From Molanna angustata (taxonomy: Eukaryota > Arthropoda > Insecta > Trichoptera > Molannidae): a stretch of DNA of 64,000 nt. A model generated the notes under the pieces. The model made no database searches. It was given only the letters and a program-made list of their open reading frames with translations, and was not told the DNA's origin. The stretch spans positions 5,224,274 through 5,288,273 of the forward strand of contig OY754974.1 in the NCBI GenBank assembly GCA_963576475.1, written 5' to 3'. The translations under genes and the position numbers were made by a program. Shown here in pieces: positions 44,101 through 55,711 of the stretch. The stretch's first letter is position 1; each line of letters opens with the position of its first letter.

Positions 44101-46990
44101 ATTTTCAAAATTTTGACACGTGATATTATATGAAGATTTTTTTTGTTATTTATGGAAAGCTAATCAGTTCTATGTTCAAGCTCTTTACATTATAACATGA
44201 AATCAAATTACTGAACTGTTCCATACATAGAAATTTATCTAATTACATTATTATTCATACTAAATGTTACTATCAGGAATATAAATTTTCTTCCGATAGT
44301 ATATTTTTATGTTAAGATAAACAAACTATTAATGCAGTATAGTGAAGAATGCTTATGTTGTATGAAATATTTTAAAAAAAGCAGATAAATTTTGTTCTAA
44401 AGAACGCGAGAGCATTTTCCAAATTTTGACAGGTGATATCATATGAAGATTTTTTTTGTTATTTATGGAAAGCTAATCAGTTCTATGTTCAAGCTCTTTA
44501 CATTATAACATTAAAACCAAATTACTGAACTTTTCCATACATAGAAATTTATCTAATTACATTATTATTCATACTAAATGTTACTATCAGGAATATAAAT
44601 TTTCTTCCGATAGTATATTTTTATGTTAAGATAGACAAACTATTAATGCAGTATAGTGAAGAATGCTTATGTTGTATGAAATATTTTAAAAAAAGCAGAT
44701 AAATTTTGTTTTAAAGAACGCGAGAGCATTTTTCAAATTTTGACAGGTGATATCATATGAAGAATTTTTTTGTTATTTATGGAAAGCTAATCAGTTCTAT
44801 GTTCAAGCTCTTTACATTATATCATGAAATCAAATTACTACACGTTTCCATACATAGAAATTTATCTAATTACATTTTTATTCATACTAAATGTTACTAT
44901 CAGGAATATAAATTTTCTTCCGATAGTATATTTTTATGTTAAGATAAACAAACTATTAATGCAGTATAGTGAAGAATGCTTATGTTGTATGAAATATTTT
45001 AAAAAAAGCAGTTAAATTTTGTTTTAAAGAACGCGAGAGCATTTTCAAAATTTTGACACGTGATATTATATGAAGATTTTTTTTGTTATTTATGGAAAAC
45101 TAATCAGTTCTACGTTCAAGCTCTTTACATTATAACATGAAATCAAATTACTGAACTTTTCCATACATAGAAATTTATCTAATTACATTTTTATTCATAC
45201 TAAATGTTACTACCAGGAATATAAATTTTCTTCCGATAGTATATTTTTATGTTAAGATAAACAAAATATTAATGCAGTATAGTGAAGAATGCTTATGTTG
45301 TATGAAATATTTAAAAAAAAGCAGATAAATTTTGTTTTAAAGAACGCGAGAGCATTTTCAAAATTTTGACACGTGATATTATATGAAGATTTTTTTTGTT
45401 ATTTATGGAAAGCTAATCAGTTCTATGTTCAAGCTCTTTACATTATAACATGAAATCAAATTACTGAACTTTTCCATACATAGAAATTTATCTAATTACA
45501 TTATTATTCATACTAAATGTTACTATCAGGAATATAAATTTTCTTCCGATAGTATATTTTTATGTTAAGATAGACAAACTATTAATACAGTATAGTGAAG
45601 AATGCTTATGTTGTATGAAATATTTTAAAAAAAGCAGATAAATTTTGTTTTAAAGAACGCGAGAGCATTTTCAAAATTTTGACACGTGATATTATATGAA
45701 GATTTTTTTTGTTATTTATGGAAAGCTAATCAGTTCTATGTTCAAGCTCTTTACATTATAACATGAAATCAAATTACTGAACTTTTCCATACATAGAAAT
45801 TTATCTAATTACATTATTATTCATACTAAATGTTACTATCAGGAATATAAATTTTCTTCCGATAGTATATTTTTATGTTAAGATAAACAAACTATTAATG
45901 CAGTATAGTGAAGAATGCTTATGTTGTATGAAATATTTTAAAAAAAGCAGATAAATTTTGTTCTAAAGAACGCGAGAGCATTTTCCAAATTTTGACAGGT
46001 GATATCATATGAAGATTTTTTTTGTTATTTATGGAAAGCTAATCAGTTCTATGTTCAAGCTCTTTACATTATAACATGAAATCAAATTACTGAACTTTTC
46101 CATACATAGAAATTTATCTAATTACATTTTTATTCATACTAAATGTTACTACCAGGAATATAAATTTTCTTCCGATAGTATATTTTTATGTTAAGATAAA
46201 CAAAATATTAATGCAGTATAGTGAAGAATGCTTATGTTGTATGAAATATTTTAAAAAAAGCAGATAAATTTTGTTTTAAAGAACGCGAGAGCATTTTCAA
46301 AATTTTGACACGTGATATTATATGAAGATTTTTTTTGTTATTTATGGAAAGCTAATCAGTTCTATGTTCAAGCTCTTTACATTATAACATGAAATCAAAT
46401 TACTGAACTTTTCCATACATAGAAATTTATCTAATTACATTATTATTCATACTAAATGTTACTATCAGGAATATAAATTTTCTTCCGATAGTATATTTTT
46501 ATGTTAAGATAGACAAACTATTAATACAGTATAGTGAAGAATGCTTATGTTGTATGAAATATTTTAAAAAAAGCAGATAAATTTTGTTTTAAAGAACGCG
46601 AGAGCATTTTTCAAATTTTGACAGGTGATATCATATGAAGAATTTTTTTGTTATTTATGGAAAGCTAATCAGTTCTATGTTCAAGCTCTTTACATTATAT
46701 CATGAAATCAAATTACTACACGTTTCCATACATAGAAATTTATCTAATTACATTTTTATTCATACTAAATGTTACTATCAGGAATATAAATTTTCTTCCG
46801 ATAGTATATTTTTATGTTATGATAAACAAACTATTAATGCAGTATAGTGAAGAATGCTTATGTTGTATGAAATATTTTAAAAAAAGCAGATAAATTTTGT
46901 TTTAAAGAACGCGAGAGCATTTTGACAATGTTTACACGTGATATCATATGAAGAAATTATATGATATCTATGAAAAGCTAATCAGTTCTA
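41105..46990. repeat. 313-bp satellite array, about 18.5 units
   Basis: The word GAACGCGAGAGC (or GGACG) marks unit starts at 41271, 41587, 41901, 42214, 42523, 42836, 43149, 43462, 43776, 44089, 44402, 44716, 45029, 45342, 45655, 45968, 46281, 46594 and 46907; spacing is 313 bp with 309-316 variants. Inner units are nearly identical, edge units diverge. Recurrent 60-84-codon open frames are copies of the same unit and carry no sign of selection on protein. Confidence 0.97.
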
Positions 46991-47249
46991 AGTTCAAGCT
47001 CTTAATATTCTTCTATCAATATGAAATCAATGAACTGATCATTGCCAAATATAAAAAAATTCTCTTGTTACATATAAGTTTCATACAAATATCCATTAAA
47101 TAAAATATAATTTTTGAAACCGTTGAATATTTTTCTTTTAACATTGACCAACTTTGAATACAATTTTATGAAGATTCTTGGTGTTGTATAAATAGTTGAA
47201 ACCAAATCAAAATATCTCTAATTTCCAGGTCGTGAGAGCATTTTTTCAG

Positions 47250-47612
47250 TTTTAATAGATGAAATCATAAAGAAACATTGGGAAAAAATGAACCGTTGTC
47301 TATGGAAAACTAATCAGCTCTAAGTTTATGGACTTAACACATGTGATATCAATATGAAGTCAATCGGACTTATAGTTTGGGCTGCAGAGAGGACACAAAA
47401 AAAAAACAACGTAAATGATGAATTCATAGAGAAGAAATCAAAAGTTGTCTATGGAAAACTAATCAGCTCTAGGTCTTTGCACTTTACACATATGATGTTA
47501 ATATGAAGTCGATCAGACTTATAGTTTGGGCTGTAGAGAGGACACAAAAAAGATAAATGCTACGGCGTACGGCGTACGGCGTACGGCGTACGGCGTACAG
47601 CGTATACGCCAT
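47250..47612. repeat. Degenerate repeat units and 7-bp microsatellite
   Basis: Two units of about 165 bp share TTGTCTATGGAAAACTAATC, AGCTCTA and CTTATAGTTTGGGCTG (47299-47400, 47459-47550). TTATGGAAA.CTAATCAG also occurs in the 313-bp monomer, so they are related. (TACGGCG)n spans 47561-47612. Confidence 0.8.
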
Positions 47613-47754
47613 ACACACAAACACATCACGACGAAACTCATAGTGTGCATTCTCTACATGATACCCATTGAGAAATTGATGTAAAAAAAATACGCTTAAA
47701 TTTTGCGAAATCATGACTCTCCCCTATTCCATAGTGTGGAGAGTAAAAACAAAC

Positions 47755-48228
47755 AAACATTATAAAGATAGAATATGATTTTTGCCTCTATACCAAATGC
47801 ATTAAATATGTACAGTTATCCTTTTTGGTTTCATGTAAACATTTAATAACAATGTAAATTCGAATCTAATTTGTGTATTATATACCTATATGATTCGTCC
47901 ATCAGTAAGATATTAGTATGTAAATATGTAAGTATTGGTTAGTCTAATATAACTAAATCATGGAATTATTATTTCAAAATAACTTCACATTGAATATGTA
48001 TGAAAGGAAATAAACCCGGTCGCTATCAGAAAGACTTTGAGTGGATAATACCCATAATATCTTGATATGTTGCTAAACTCAGAAAACGAATATCCATATC
48101 CGAATATATTTTATCATATTCTTCCGAGAGTATCAAAAGCAGGTAGACAATTTCAGCATGACTGCAAATTGTGTCCACATATTTTACTATAAATTCTACA
48201 CTATCCTATTATAACTATTAGAATCTGA
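47755..48228. other. AT-rich DNA, nothing recognised
   Basis: No supported feature. Confidence 0.4.
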
Positions 48229-48229
48229 T

Positions 48230-48912
48230 TTTTAATTCGCTATCTTCAGTGCTAAAATATTCTTCATCTTAGATTTCGTCCCTCCACTGATAGATGCAGA
48301 ACTTTTCTATCTGCTTTCACACATTTTTATCATTATGACTTTGATTATCTGACTGACCCTTTCTTCAATTCTTTTAATGAATATAAATTTACTTTATTAA
48401 AACAATTTCAAAAACATATATGTTTTTACATTTTTACATATTTATATATTTTTACATTTTTATATATTTTTTTACATTTTTATATATTTTTTTACATTTT
48501 TATATATTTTACATTTTATATATTTTTGTAGGTACATTTGGTTTTTATTTTATTTAATTCAATAATGTAATATATAATCACATCTCGCAGCATTCTCTGA
48601 TTCAGTGTGGCTAAGTATGTAGGTAGTTCACACCATTCATTTTTATATTATTCAGTCAGTAATATTCTTATCTTCATGCAATGTAGTATTTTTATTTGAG
48701 TTTTTTTTTATTTATTTATTCTTTGGTTTTTAATGAACGTACTTTGTTGTTTAATTTACCTCTCTTATATGTTTTTATTTTTCTTTATATATCCTCTGCT
48801 ACCGTTGTTATGTCTAGATGTTTATAAATTGTTTTTCTTTGGTTTATGCTGTGTCATGTAATATTTAATTTTGTAAAGGGCTTTGAGCCGTGAATCGATA
48901 AATAAATAAATA
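48230..48912 (+). mobile_element. Probable LINE 3' end with internal tandem repeat
   Basis: Weak coding similarity (CRTFLSAFTHFYHYD, SFNEYKFTLLKQFQ) leads into about five ATTTTTATATATTTTTTTAC units (48419-48525), then a 3' UTR with AAAGGGCTTTGAGCCGTGAA and an (AAAT)n tail at 48896-48912. Confidence 0.45.
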
Positions 48913-48919
48913 AATTATG

Positions 48920-49200
48920 TTGTTAGGTACACTAGGTAAGGCTTTTTTGTTCTTTTAATATAAATACAAATACAATGTATTTCCAATTAGTGTAAATTCT
49001 AAAAAAAATATTAACTGTATCGTTATATTATACTCGTTCAATTTCAAATCTCCATATTTTTTTACAGTGGCACTAAGTATGTATCTTTCTCTTCTGTCGA
49101 AACAAAAGAACTTTGGTCCAACGACTTAAGATGTTAGCAACAAACAATATTACTCGATAGTCTCCATATACATAGGGTGGTAAATCGAATATTTTAAAAG
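48920..49200. other. AT-rich DNA, nothing recognised
   Basis: No supported feature. Confidence 0.4.
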
Positions 49201-49204
49201 GTGC

Positions 49205-49780
49205 ATATATGTACGCAAACATTGGATTTTTTCTGCCGGGAGTCAATGATATTTTTGACAATTTTTGAAAACCTCAATAGAGACGAAGTTGGAATATTAT
49301 AGAAGAACCAAGAACTCAAGGCAGCTATCACTTTATGCGCTTGCGCAACGTTTACCAGTTATGCTTTCTTATTGAGTGCCCTTATCAATGCAATTTTTGA
49401 AAGTTCTATATATTTCAATAATGGAATACAATTCCTTTGATAATACTATCGCTATCTATGAAATAACGAAGAAACCTTTTTTGTAACGCCATATATTGAG
49501 AAGTTGTTTTTTAGTAAACAATGAAAGCAGCAATCCTCATACATGAGGTGACAGTGTTTCTTCGCACAGATGTCACCCCTGAATTGCGCCAGAAATATTA
49601 TTTCATTTTTGGCTTTTTTACCTACTTTTACCAACGTGTATGTATGTAAAACGAATATTTATAAGTTGCATAATATACGCAAACATTGTATTTATCCCTT
49701 TCGGGAGTCAATGACCTTGTTCTTCTTTAATATTCCAACTTCGTCTCTACTGAGATATTGAAAAACTGTCAAAAACATAA
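49205..49780. repeat. Repeat family Y, composite copy
   Basis: Starts with TACGCAAACATTGG...GGGAGTCAATG and CCTCAATAGAGACGAAGTTG, and ends with an inverted ATTCCAACTTCGTCTCTACT, GAGATATTGAAAAACTGTC. A second outer block (ATACGCAAACATTG, CGGGAGTCAATG) sits at 49676-49712 in direct rather than inverted orientation, so it is rearranged or is two overlapping copies. Confidence 0.6.
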
Positions 49781-49784
49781 TGTA

Positions 49785-50490
49785 GGATGGTTTTTGGCAG
49801 ATGAAAGAGCTGCAACAATTGAAGATTCTGTAGAGGACTCAACGAAGTTACTACTATTCACGCTTACCACTATGACGGAGGTTATCAGGGGACCTTCTGG
49901 CAATGTGTCCAAGTGGTACTAGGCACATGTTTTTTTTTCCGACATTCCCATTATCTAAGAGTGTGATAGCAAATAAATCACACAGTATTGGTACTTTACC
50001 TATAATTAATATTAGTGCTTGAATGTATGCAGGTATCTCTTCCAAATCATTTTTGACTCATTTCATTTTGACTGTATGAATATAACAAGTGTTTAATAGT
50101 TTTACTGTGGTGCATTCTTCGTATGGATTTTAATGGGCGTATCTTTGGGCGATTTGAACAAAATACGCATAATTCATTGTAATCATAGGTTAATACCATT
50201 CTGTAATAAAGAGTACAAACCATTAACCCACACGGCATTTGGCATAATACCAATAAATGGTTTGAGATATGGTTCCGTCCCTTTCACCACTTTGAAGATT
50301 ACATACCGACGAAAGAGAGACAGGTAATTTGTACATTCTAACGATCGCAGTTTACACGTTTCGTGAAAAAAGGCCCGCGAAAGTCTGAAGAAAAATTTAC
50401 TATAATAAACAAAAAGTTAATTTATTTATACATTGGTCAGTAAGCACTGAAGTACTACGTAGAGCCAACTCCAACAGAAAATTATTCACC
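49785..50490. other. AT-rich DNA with a short unclassified repeat
   Basis: 49785-49850 (GATGGTTTTTGGCAGATGAA, AGAGCTGC, CAATTGAAGATTCTGTAG) is related to 27900-27960. The rest holds shadow ORFs only. Confidence 0.35.
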
Positions 50491-50494
50491 AATG

Positions 50495-50747
50495 TTAAGG
50501 TCCGTAAAATGTCGTACTTTGGCTATATTCTGATAGGTGAAAAATATGCCATCCTTCAGCTTGTCATGAAGGGGAAGATTGAGGGTCGTACAGGAGTCAG
50601 AAAAAGGCAGCTTTCCTGGCAGCGAAACAGCAGGGAATGGGCCTGTACGAGAACTGTGGAGGAGCTGTTTCGCACTTCACAGGACAGGGAGGCTTTCTTT
50701 ATAGTGATCGTCAACGTCGAGGAGACCTGACATGACACAATAAGAAG
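50495..50747 (+). pseudogene. LINE ORF2 C-terminal fragment
   Basis: Reads MSYFGYILIGEKYAILQLVM, KGKIEGRTGVRKRQLSWQRN, TVEELFRTSQDREAF, stop at 50728-50730, then an AATAAGAAG tail. 'KIEG.RG..R..LSWL.N' and 'ELFR.A.DRE.F' are standard for the ends of RTE-like insect endonuclease-reverse transcriptases. Confidence 0.8.
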
Positions 50748-50749
50748 AT

Positions 50750-51478
50750 TGGTTGATAGAGAGTTGTACAGTCACAATGTTGTTACAGTCACAAGGACAA
50801 TGTTGCATTGCTTTATTAGTGGACCAGTGAAAACTCCACGCATTATTCAATAGGATAATTAATATTGTTAACAAATTAATTATGTTTTATTTGTAAAAAA
50901 ATACAAATAATACATAATTAATTTACTAGTACACAAAAAAAAATACTAAAATCACAGAGCTGATTAAATCAAAGTATTAGGAAAGATAGGTGTCCTAAAC
51001 GCACTGAGAGAGCTCGTAGAGATGTCGAGTGTATTAAAGAAAACATTGTACACCGTACAAGCACGGTACACAAGAGCATTCTGAGTGTAGTTGTTATTAC
51101 ACTTAGGAATATAAAAAATGTAGAATTGATTGTTCATATAAAATTTATCTATTCGAAAATAACTCATTTGTCATTTATAAGGGAATTGCTGCTGTATACT
51201 GTAATAAAGAACCTCATAAAATAATAGTCGATATTATGAATTGGTTTCACGCAATTTTTTTATTGTTTTTTTTTAAACGACCAATAAATACGAATTATGT
51301 AATAAACTCAATAATGATTTCATATCGACATCTTGAAATGTTTCTTTTGACGTTCTGGCATCTTAGGTTACATTTTTAACAAAGAAAAACGTATTTATAT
51401 TTTGACGCAAATATTGGTTCTTTGGCTTAAATATTAAAATAAGAAATAATATGGTTTGAACAAAATAATAAAATTTGA
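50750..51478. other. AT-rich DNA, nothing recognised
   Basis: No supported feature. Confidence 0.4.
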
Positions 51479-51479
51479 C

Positions 51480-51548
51480 CTCTTCTATGAACATAGAAGA
51501 GCCCTACCTCCAGCGGTAGAGAGATGGCCGAATAAAAAAAGAAGAAGA
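51480..51548 (+). mobile_element. LINE 3' end fragment
   Basis: AGAGCCCTACCTCCAGCGGT, AGAGAGATGGCCGAATAAAA, AAAGAAGAAGAAAG is an RTE-type 3' end with an (AAG)n tail. Confidence 0.55.
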
Positions 51549-51549
51549 A

Positions 51550-52860
51550 AGAAAGAATAATAAAATATGACTGTGTATTTCAATCGTGTTTGTATTTTTA
51601 CTCTTCCCCCAATGTCAAAAATAAACGCTATATTATGCTCAATAGTTTCTGTAAATGAGTTAGTTTTGGTACAAAAAGAGCTGTTGGATATAAGACTAAA
51701 TATTACAGATGATGAAAATTCAAAGCAAATCAAATGATACCTACTTATTTACCTAAATGTCTTTTAGGTAATATATTTTCATGGTTTTCTTCTCTATTAT
51801 TGGTATCCTCGTTTTGAAACTATTGCGAGGGTAAGGCGTATGAGTTTGTATGAAGCTAAATAAAAAGTTTTATAACATATGACCTTACCTTCCACCGACT
51901 CCCCAACGGCAGTCATGAGACTCTCAGTTTTTAATTTTACAATCAATCTCAGGGCGAGAAGCCATAATTTTTGTTATATCTAAAGGCAAATTATAAGAAT
52001 ATCAAAAATTTAAGTTAAAATTTAAATGAAGAAAGCTATTGTCTGTGTTATGAGTAGGTTGACATGAGATAAAACACCAATTTCAATACTAAATTTATTT
52101 ACATTGCATGCTGGACAAAATTTTATGAAAACTATTTAAGCAATTTACAAGATATGAGATATTAAATGACAGGTATTTCAGAACATACATACATATAAGT
52201 TTTTATTTTAATAAAGCTTAGGCGTGGCCGAGAGGCTGTAGATTTTCCTAATAATAGGTGTGCAGTGAATTTCATCAATCTACATCCATCATCAGTGTTA
52301 TAATTGTAGAAAGCAGCAGGTATATCAAATTTTCAAAGTGGTATTTCGGAAAATCCGTATGTTAACAGAACATCAGCAGTGGTATGCATGAAAGTGACAC
52401 CAGAAGGGTCACATTGATGATACAAAGTACATTATATGAAATCAATCGGGGTCCAGCATTCAATGGTTAAAATTGTTCAAATCCATCGCCACGTCATGAC
52501 TGACGGGCACTTGTACGATACAAATACAAAACAAAAAAAAAAACAACGGCATAAAGTATTGGGAGACGGGATATCGGGAAGGATACTACTGATGGCATGG
52601 TATCCTGTAAAAATTCAAGCGGGGTTAGAGACCATCACGCCAGTTTCCTACCAAAAATTACATACATAATGCATAGTAGTGTGTGGGACTCACCTTCCCC
52701 AGCTTATACAGACGTTATCCCGCCTCCCAAAATGTCTAACTTCTCATCTTTACACGTCCTAAGAGGTTAGACCACATGGTGTCGTCGGCACGCATGTCGA
52801 AAAGCAAAAGAAAGTGAAAACGTCAGATTTTTTCTATGCATCCTGGGAGTGCGTTCGAGA
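51550..52860. other. AT-rich DNA, nothing recognised
   Basis: No supported gene. An ORF near 52436 has no recognisable features. Confidence 0.4.
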
Positions 52861-52904
52861 ACGCTCGCAAAAGCACGTTCCGCACACCACCAAACCGACA
52901 TGTG

Positions 52905-52980
52905 AGGGACATGACGTTAGTAAAATAACGTCATACTATATAAAAATGGTCTTCATCACAATTGTTCACCATTGAGCGAT
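52905..52980 (+). promoter_or_regulatory. Candidate TATA promoter with palindromic TGACGT sites
   Basis: ATGACGTTA (52911-52919) and TAACGTCAT (52926-52934) form a perfect 9-bp inverted pair of CRE/AP-1-like sites. TATATAAAAA follows at 52937-52946 and a plausible start about 25-30 bp on. No ORF follows clearly; it may belong to an LTR or an unannotated transcript. Confidence 0.35.
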
Positions 52981-52984
52981 ACCG

Positions 52985-53480
52985 GTGAATGGAAGTTGCG
53001 TTTGCGAACTAAATTAAATACATATAACGTAAAATTAAATATATTTTTTTTCATAAATCTATGTGCCAATCAAAAGAGTTGCGCCTATTCTAGAAACGTG
53101 TAAATAACGACTTGTATATCTCTGAACAAGATAAAACACCTCTTTGTGAAATGCAAGTTATGTGGGCGACACAATCGTACTATTATTTTTATATTTATTA
53201 AATTTTCCTAATGATTATTTTAACGGTAACCACATATTGAGACTCAACTTCTCATTGTTAGAGATGACTGGTAATGTGCCTACCTTTCGACATGAAAAAA
53301 AAACAACTTGACCTCAATTTGATTATTAAAAATTAAAATTCGCACCCACATTCATCAGTTTTGCTAATATTTTAAACATTAGCTAAGAGCTAGAACTTTA
53401 AACTGAAGGAACTAGTGACAGCTAAGGCTACATTATTAAAATACTTCGATATCTTAAAAAGGATACAGCCCATGTCTGAC
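52985..53480. other. AT-rich DNA, nothing recognised
   Basis: No supported feature. Confidence 0.4.
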
Positions 53481-53481
53481 A

Positions 53482-53575
53482 AATCTTGGCCTATCTCTTC
53501 GATATGCTGAACGCACCACACTTTTTCCCTCATCCGAAGTTCTTTTCGAGTACAATACACAGCTATAACTTAATA
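53482..53575 (+). pseudogene. LINE ORF2 fragment
   Basis: Reads LGLSLRYAERTTLFPSSEVL, FEYNTQL, matching GLSLRSAERTTL in the LINE at 2403. Confidence 0.6.
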
Positions 53576-53607
53576 TAAGTTCGTCTCTTTCGCAGTCATT
53601 ATTTGGT

Positions 53608-53926
53608 AGGTACATACATACATACCATCACGCCATATCCCTTACGGGGTAAGCAGAGAGAACCGAGCACCATACTCCTCTATTTTGCACATATTCCTAG
53701 CTTCCTTCCTTCCATCCATGCATTGTCTTATACATGCTCGTCGATTATTCAAGCTTCTTATATTTCCTTCTTTCAAAATATCATTCAAATGGTCATACCA
53801 TACCTTTCTGGGGCGGCCCCTGCTAATCACTCCATCTCTTACACCCATGTATATTTTTTTGGTCTGTCGTTCATCATTCATTCTTTCAATATGTCCGAAC
53901 CACCTCAAGGAATTCAAAAAATACAC
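53608..53926 (-). pseudogene. LINE ORF2 C-terminus with (TATG)n tail
   Basis: The minus strand reads LRWFGHIERMNDERQTKKIY, GRPRKVWYDHLNDILKEGNI, RSLNNRRACIRQCMD, EEYGARFSLLTP, then GTAAGGGATATGGCGTGATG and (TATG)n. It is the best preserved of three copies (17895, 19120). Confidence 0.8.
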
Positions 53927-54173
53927 CTACATAAATGATTATCTTGTGAACTAAATTAATATGTTCAACTTAGTAGTTTAATGTTAGTATCTATGTTAAT
54001 GAAAAATCGATTACAAATTTAATATGTGAAGAAAACTTTGAACGGTATGTCTTCAATTTTTTTTAATTGTTCTTCATCAACATTATTGAACGGAATAAAA
54101 TTTGAAGATTTCACGAAGCTTGAGATGGTGGCAAGATATTGCCTTTTGGCAATAAATCCTCCTTTGCGAACTT

Positions 54174-54475
54174 CTTCTTCTTCTTTTTAGCCCCTTTCAC
54201 TCCACTGATGGACATAGGCCTCTTCTTCGGTTTTCCATTTCTCTCTATCCTGGGCACTCTGCTTCCACCCATGTCCCACCAGTTCGACAATATCGTCAGT
54301 CCATCTCCTCTGTGGTCTCCCTACACTTCTTCTATTATGATAGGGTCTCCAATTAGGAATTCTGGGGATCTATCTATTATCCCTCTGTCTTGCCACATGC
54401 CCTTCCCATTTCCATTTTAGCCTTCCCACTCTCTCTCTGCAATGTCTGTGACCTTTGACCAGCATCGTATTTCCT
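54174..54475 (-). pseudogene. RTE-like LINE tail, insertion 1
   Basis: The minus strand reads RRWTDDIVELVGHGWKQSAQ, DREKWKTEEEAYVHQWS, stop, and ends in (GAA)n. Flanked by TTGCGAACTT (54164-54173) and TTGCCAACTT (54476-54485). Confidence 0.75.
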
Positions 54476-54485
54476 TTGCCAACTT

Positions 54486-54634
54486 CTTCTTCTTCTAAGC
54501 CTTCCCTCCTCTGCTGGATGTAGGTCTCATCCATCTGTCTCCATTTTTCTCTATCCTGGGCCGCTTCAATCCATTTCTTTCCGGCGACCACAGCAAAATC
54601 GTCGGCCCATCTCTTCTGTGGCCGACCGAACTTG
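54486..54634 (-). pseudogene. RTE-like LINE tail, insertion 2
   Basis: The minus strand reads KRWADDFAVVAGKKWIEAAQ, DREKWRQMDETYIQQRREG and ends in (GAA)n. Flanked by TTGCCAACTT (54476-54485) and TTGCGAACTT (54635-54644). Confidence 0.75.
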
Positions 54635-54669
54635 TTGCGAACTTATTGTATATAAACTATAAATAAATA

Positions 54670-55390
54670 AATATAATGATATTCGCAGGTAGGTAAAATT
54701 ATCTTAAATAACTAACTGTCAAGTTGTTAATATTCTGAGCCATGTCTTAGTTGGTAGATATTATATATGTACATATTCCTCTATTATGAGTGTAGATGTA
54801 GGTACCAAGATTACCAATATAACGTAATGTTTTCATTGAATTTGAACATCACGAATGTTATGTTGGTATTCTGTCGGTTCACGTTTATGTTGATTACATC
54901 GTTAATTAGTAAAACAATGTGAGTGAGATGATCATTATTAAATAAATATACCTACCTACAACCGTCACGTTGGTAATATTGTCACAACTGGTTAATATTA
55001 TTATTATTATTACCGATACAACTCACGGCAGACATGGCGCCCTCTACTGAGTATCTCACGAAACTGAAACCATACATTCCACAAAATAACAATCGCTACG
55101 TGTACGTGTATGCTTTTTGAATTTTTATCGACATTTTGATTTGATAAATATGAGAAGAAAAAACTGATTCTTTTTGTATACATTTGTGTGCATTCCAATG
55201 ATTACTAGTGAAACCATTCATGACATTACGGCATATTCCACATTGTGGGGTAACCAGATATAGGTGAAAAAAGTGAGTACGCGTACCCACTGCTAATAAA
55301 AAGAACAATAAGTAAATTAAAAATTTCAGTTAACATAATAAAAAAACGACTTCAAAATTAATGGGTGTGAAGATGGAAAATAGTTGTATT
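54670..55390. other. AT-rich DNA, nothing recognised
   Basis: Shadow ORFs only. Confidence 0.4.
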
Positions 55391-55394
55391 TCAT

Positions 55395-55440
55395 TCTCTC
55401 TACCTAACCCATGAGGGACATGGCGTGATGGTATGTAATA
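55395..55440 (+). mobile_element. LINE 3' terminal fragment
   Basis: CCCATGAGGGACATGGCGTG, ATGGTATGTA matches the 3' end of the family at 53608. Confidence 0.4.
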
Positions 55441-55514
55441 GGTTGAATAGAAAGTCTTTTCGCATACAGTATGTATAAACTTGTCATGAAATATCTTTGG
55501 CTGTACCATTTATA

Positions 55515-55711
55515 CACTGAAAAAAAATTATGTTGAAATTAACTGAACTATAGTGACTACAAAACAATTCGTTTTGTGTTACTTAATATTTTGGGCGCTT
55601 AACCAAACTGTACAGTCATACATATATAAAGAGATTAAATTTTATTACTGATAACAAAAGTTTGGCTAAAAACGCAGGAAGCCAGTTCGGTGGTCACATT
55701 TTTTTTCAGTG
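55515..55711. mobile_element. MITE with TA target duplication
   Basis: CACTGAAAAAAAATTATG at 55515 and its inverse ATTTTTTTTCAGTG ending at 55711, flanked by TA on both sides (55513-55514, 55712-55713). 197 bp, no ORF. The TA duplication fits Tc1/mariner-type elements. Confidence 0.55.

Larger units (their letters stand above)
41061..47749 (+). mobile_element. Helentron-like element expanded by an internal satellite
   Basis: Left end CGAGTGGGTTGTGGCCAACA and AACTCTCCACAC; right end with ACTCTCC (47716) and GGAGAGT (47738-47744) forming a 3' hairpin, then AAAAAC. Same ends as the 0.5-0.6 kb copies at 7793 and 35157, but 6.7 kb because of about 18 tandem 313-bp units. Right of the array are two larger degenerate units and a (TACGGCG)n microsatellite, the equivalent of the microsatellite core in the short copies. 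HINE/Helentron-type elements are known to carry internal tandem repeats; no Rep/helicase is encoded. Class assignment is by structure only. Confidence 0.65.
54116..54665 (+). mobile_element. LINE 3' end split by two insertions
   Basis: ATATTGCCTTTTGGCAATAA, ATCCTCCTTTGCGAACTT (to 54173) continues after the insertions as TTGCGAACTTATTG...AAATAAATAAATA (54635-54665). It is the same 3' end as at 2930-3005, with the ATTGCC-TTTT-GGCAAT hairpin. Confidence 0.7.

Noticed and set aside
41942..46893. Recurrent open frames of 60-84 codons starting MKNFFVIYGK or MKSNYYTFPY
   Set aside because: They lie inside the 313-bp satellite and recur only because the unit recurs. Indels in some units shift them freely.
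52218..52250. tRNA-Ser/Leu-like A box (GTGGCCGAGAGGC)
   Set aside because: No B box, no acceptor pairing and no repeat partner in the window.
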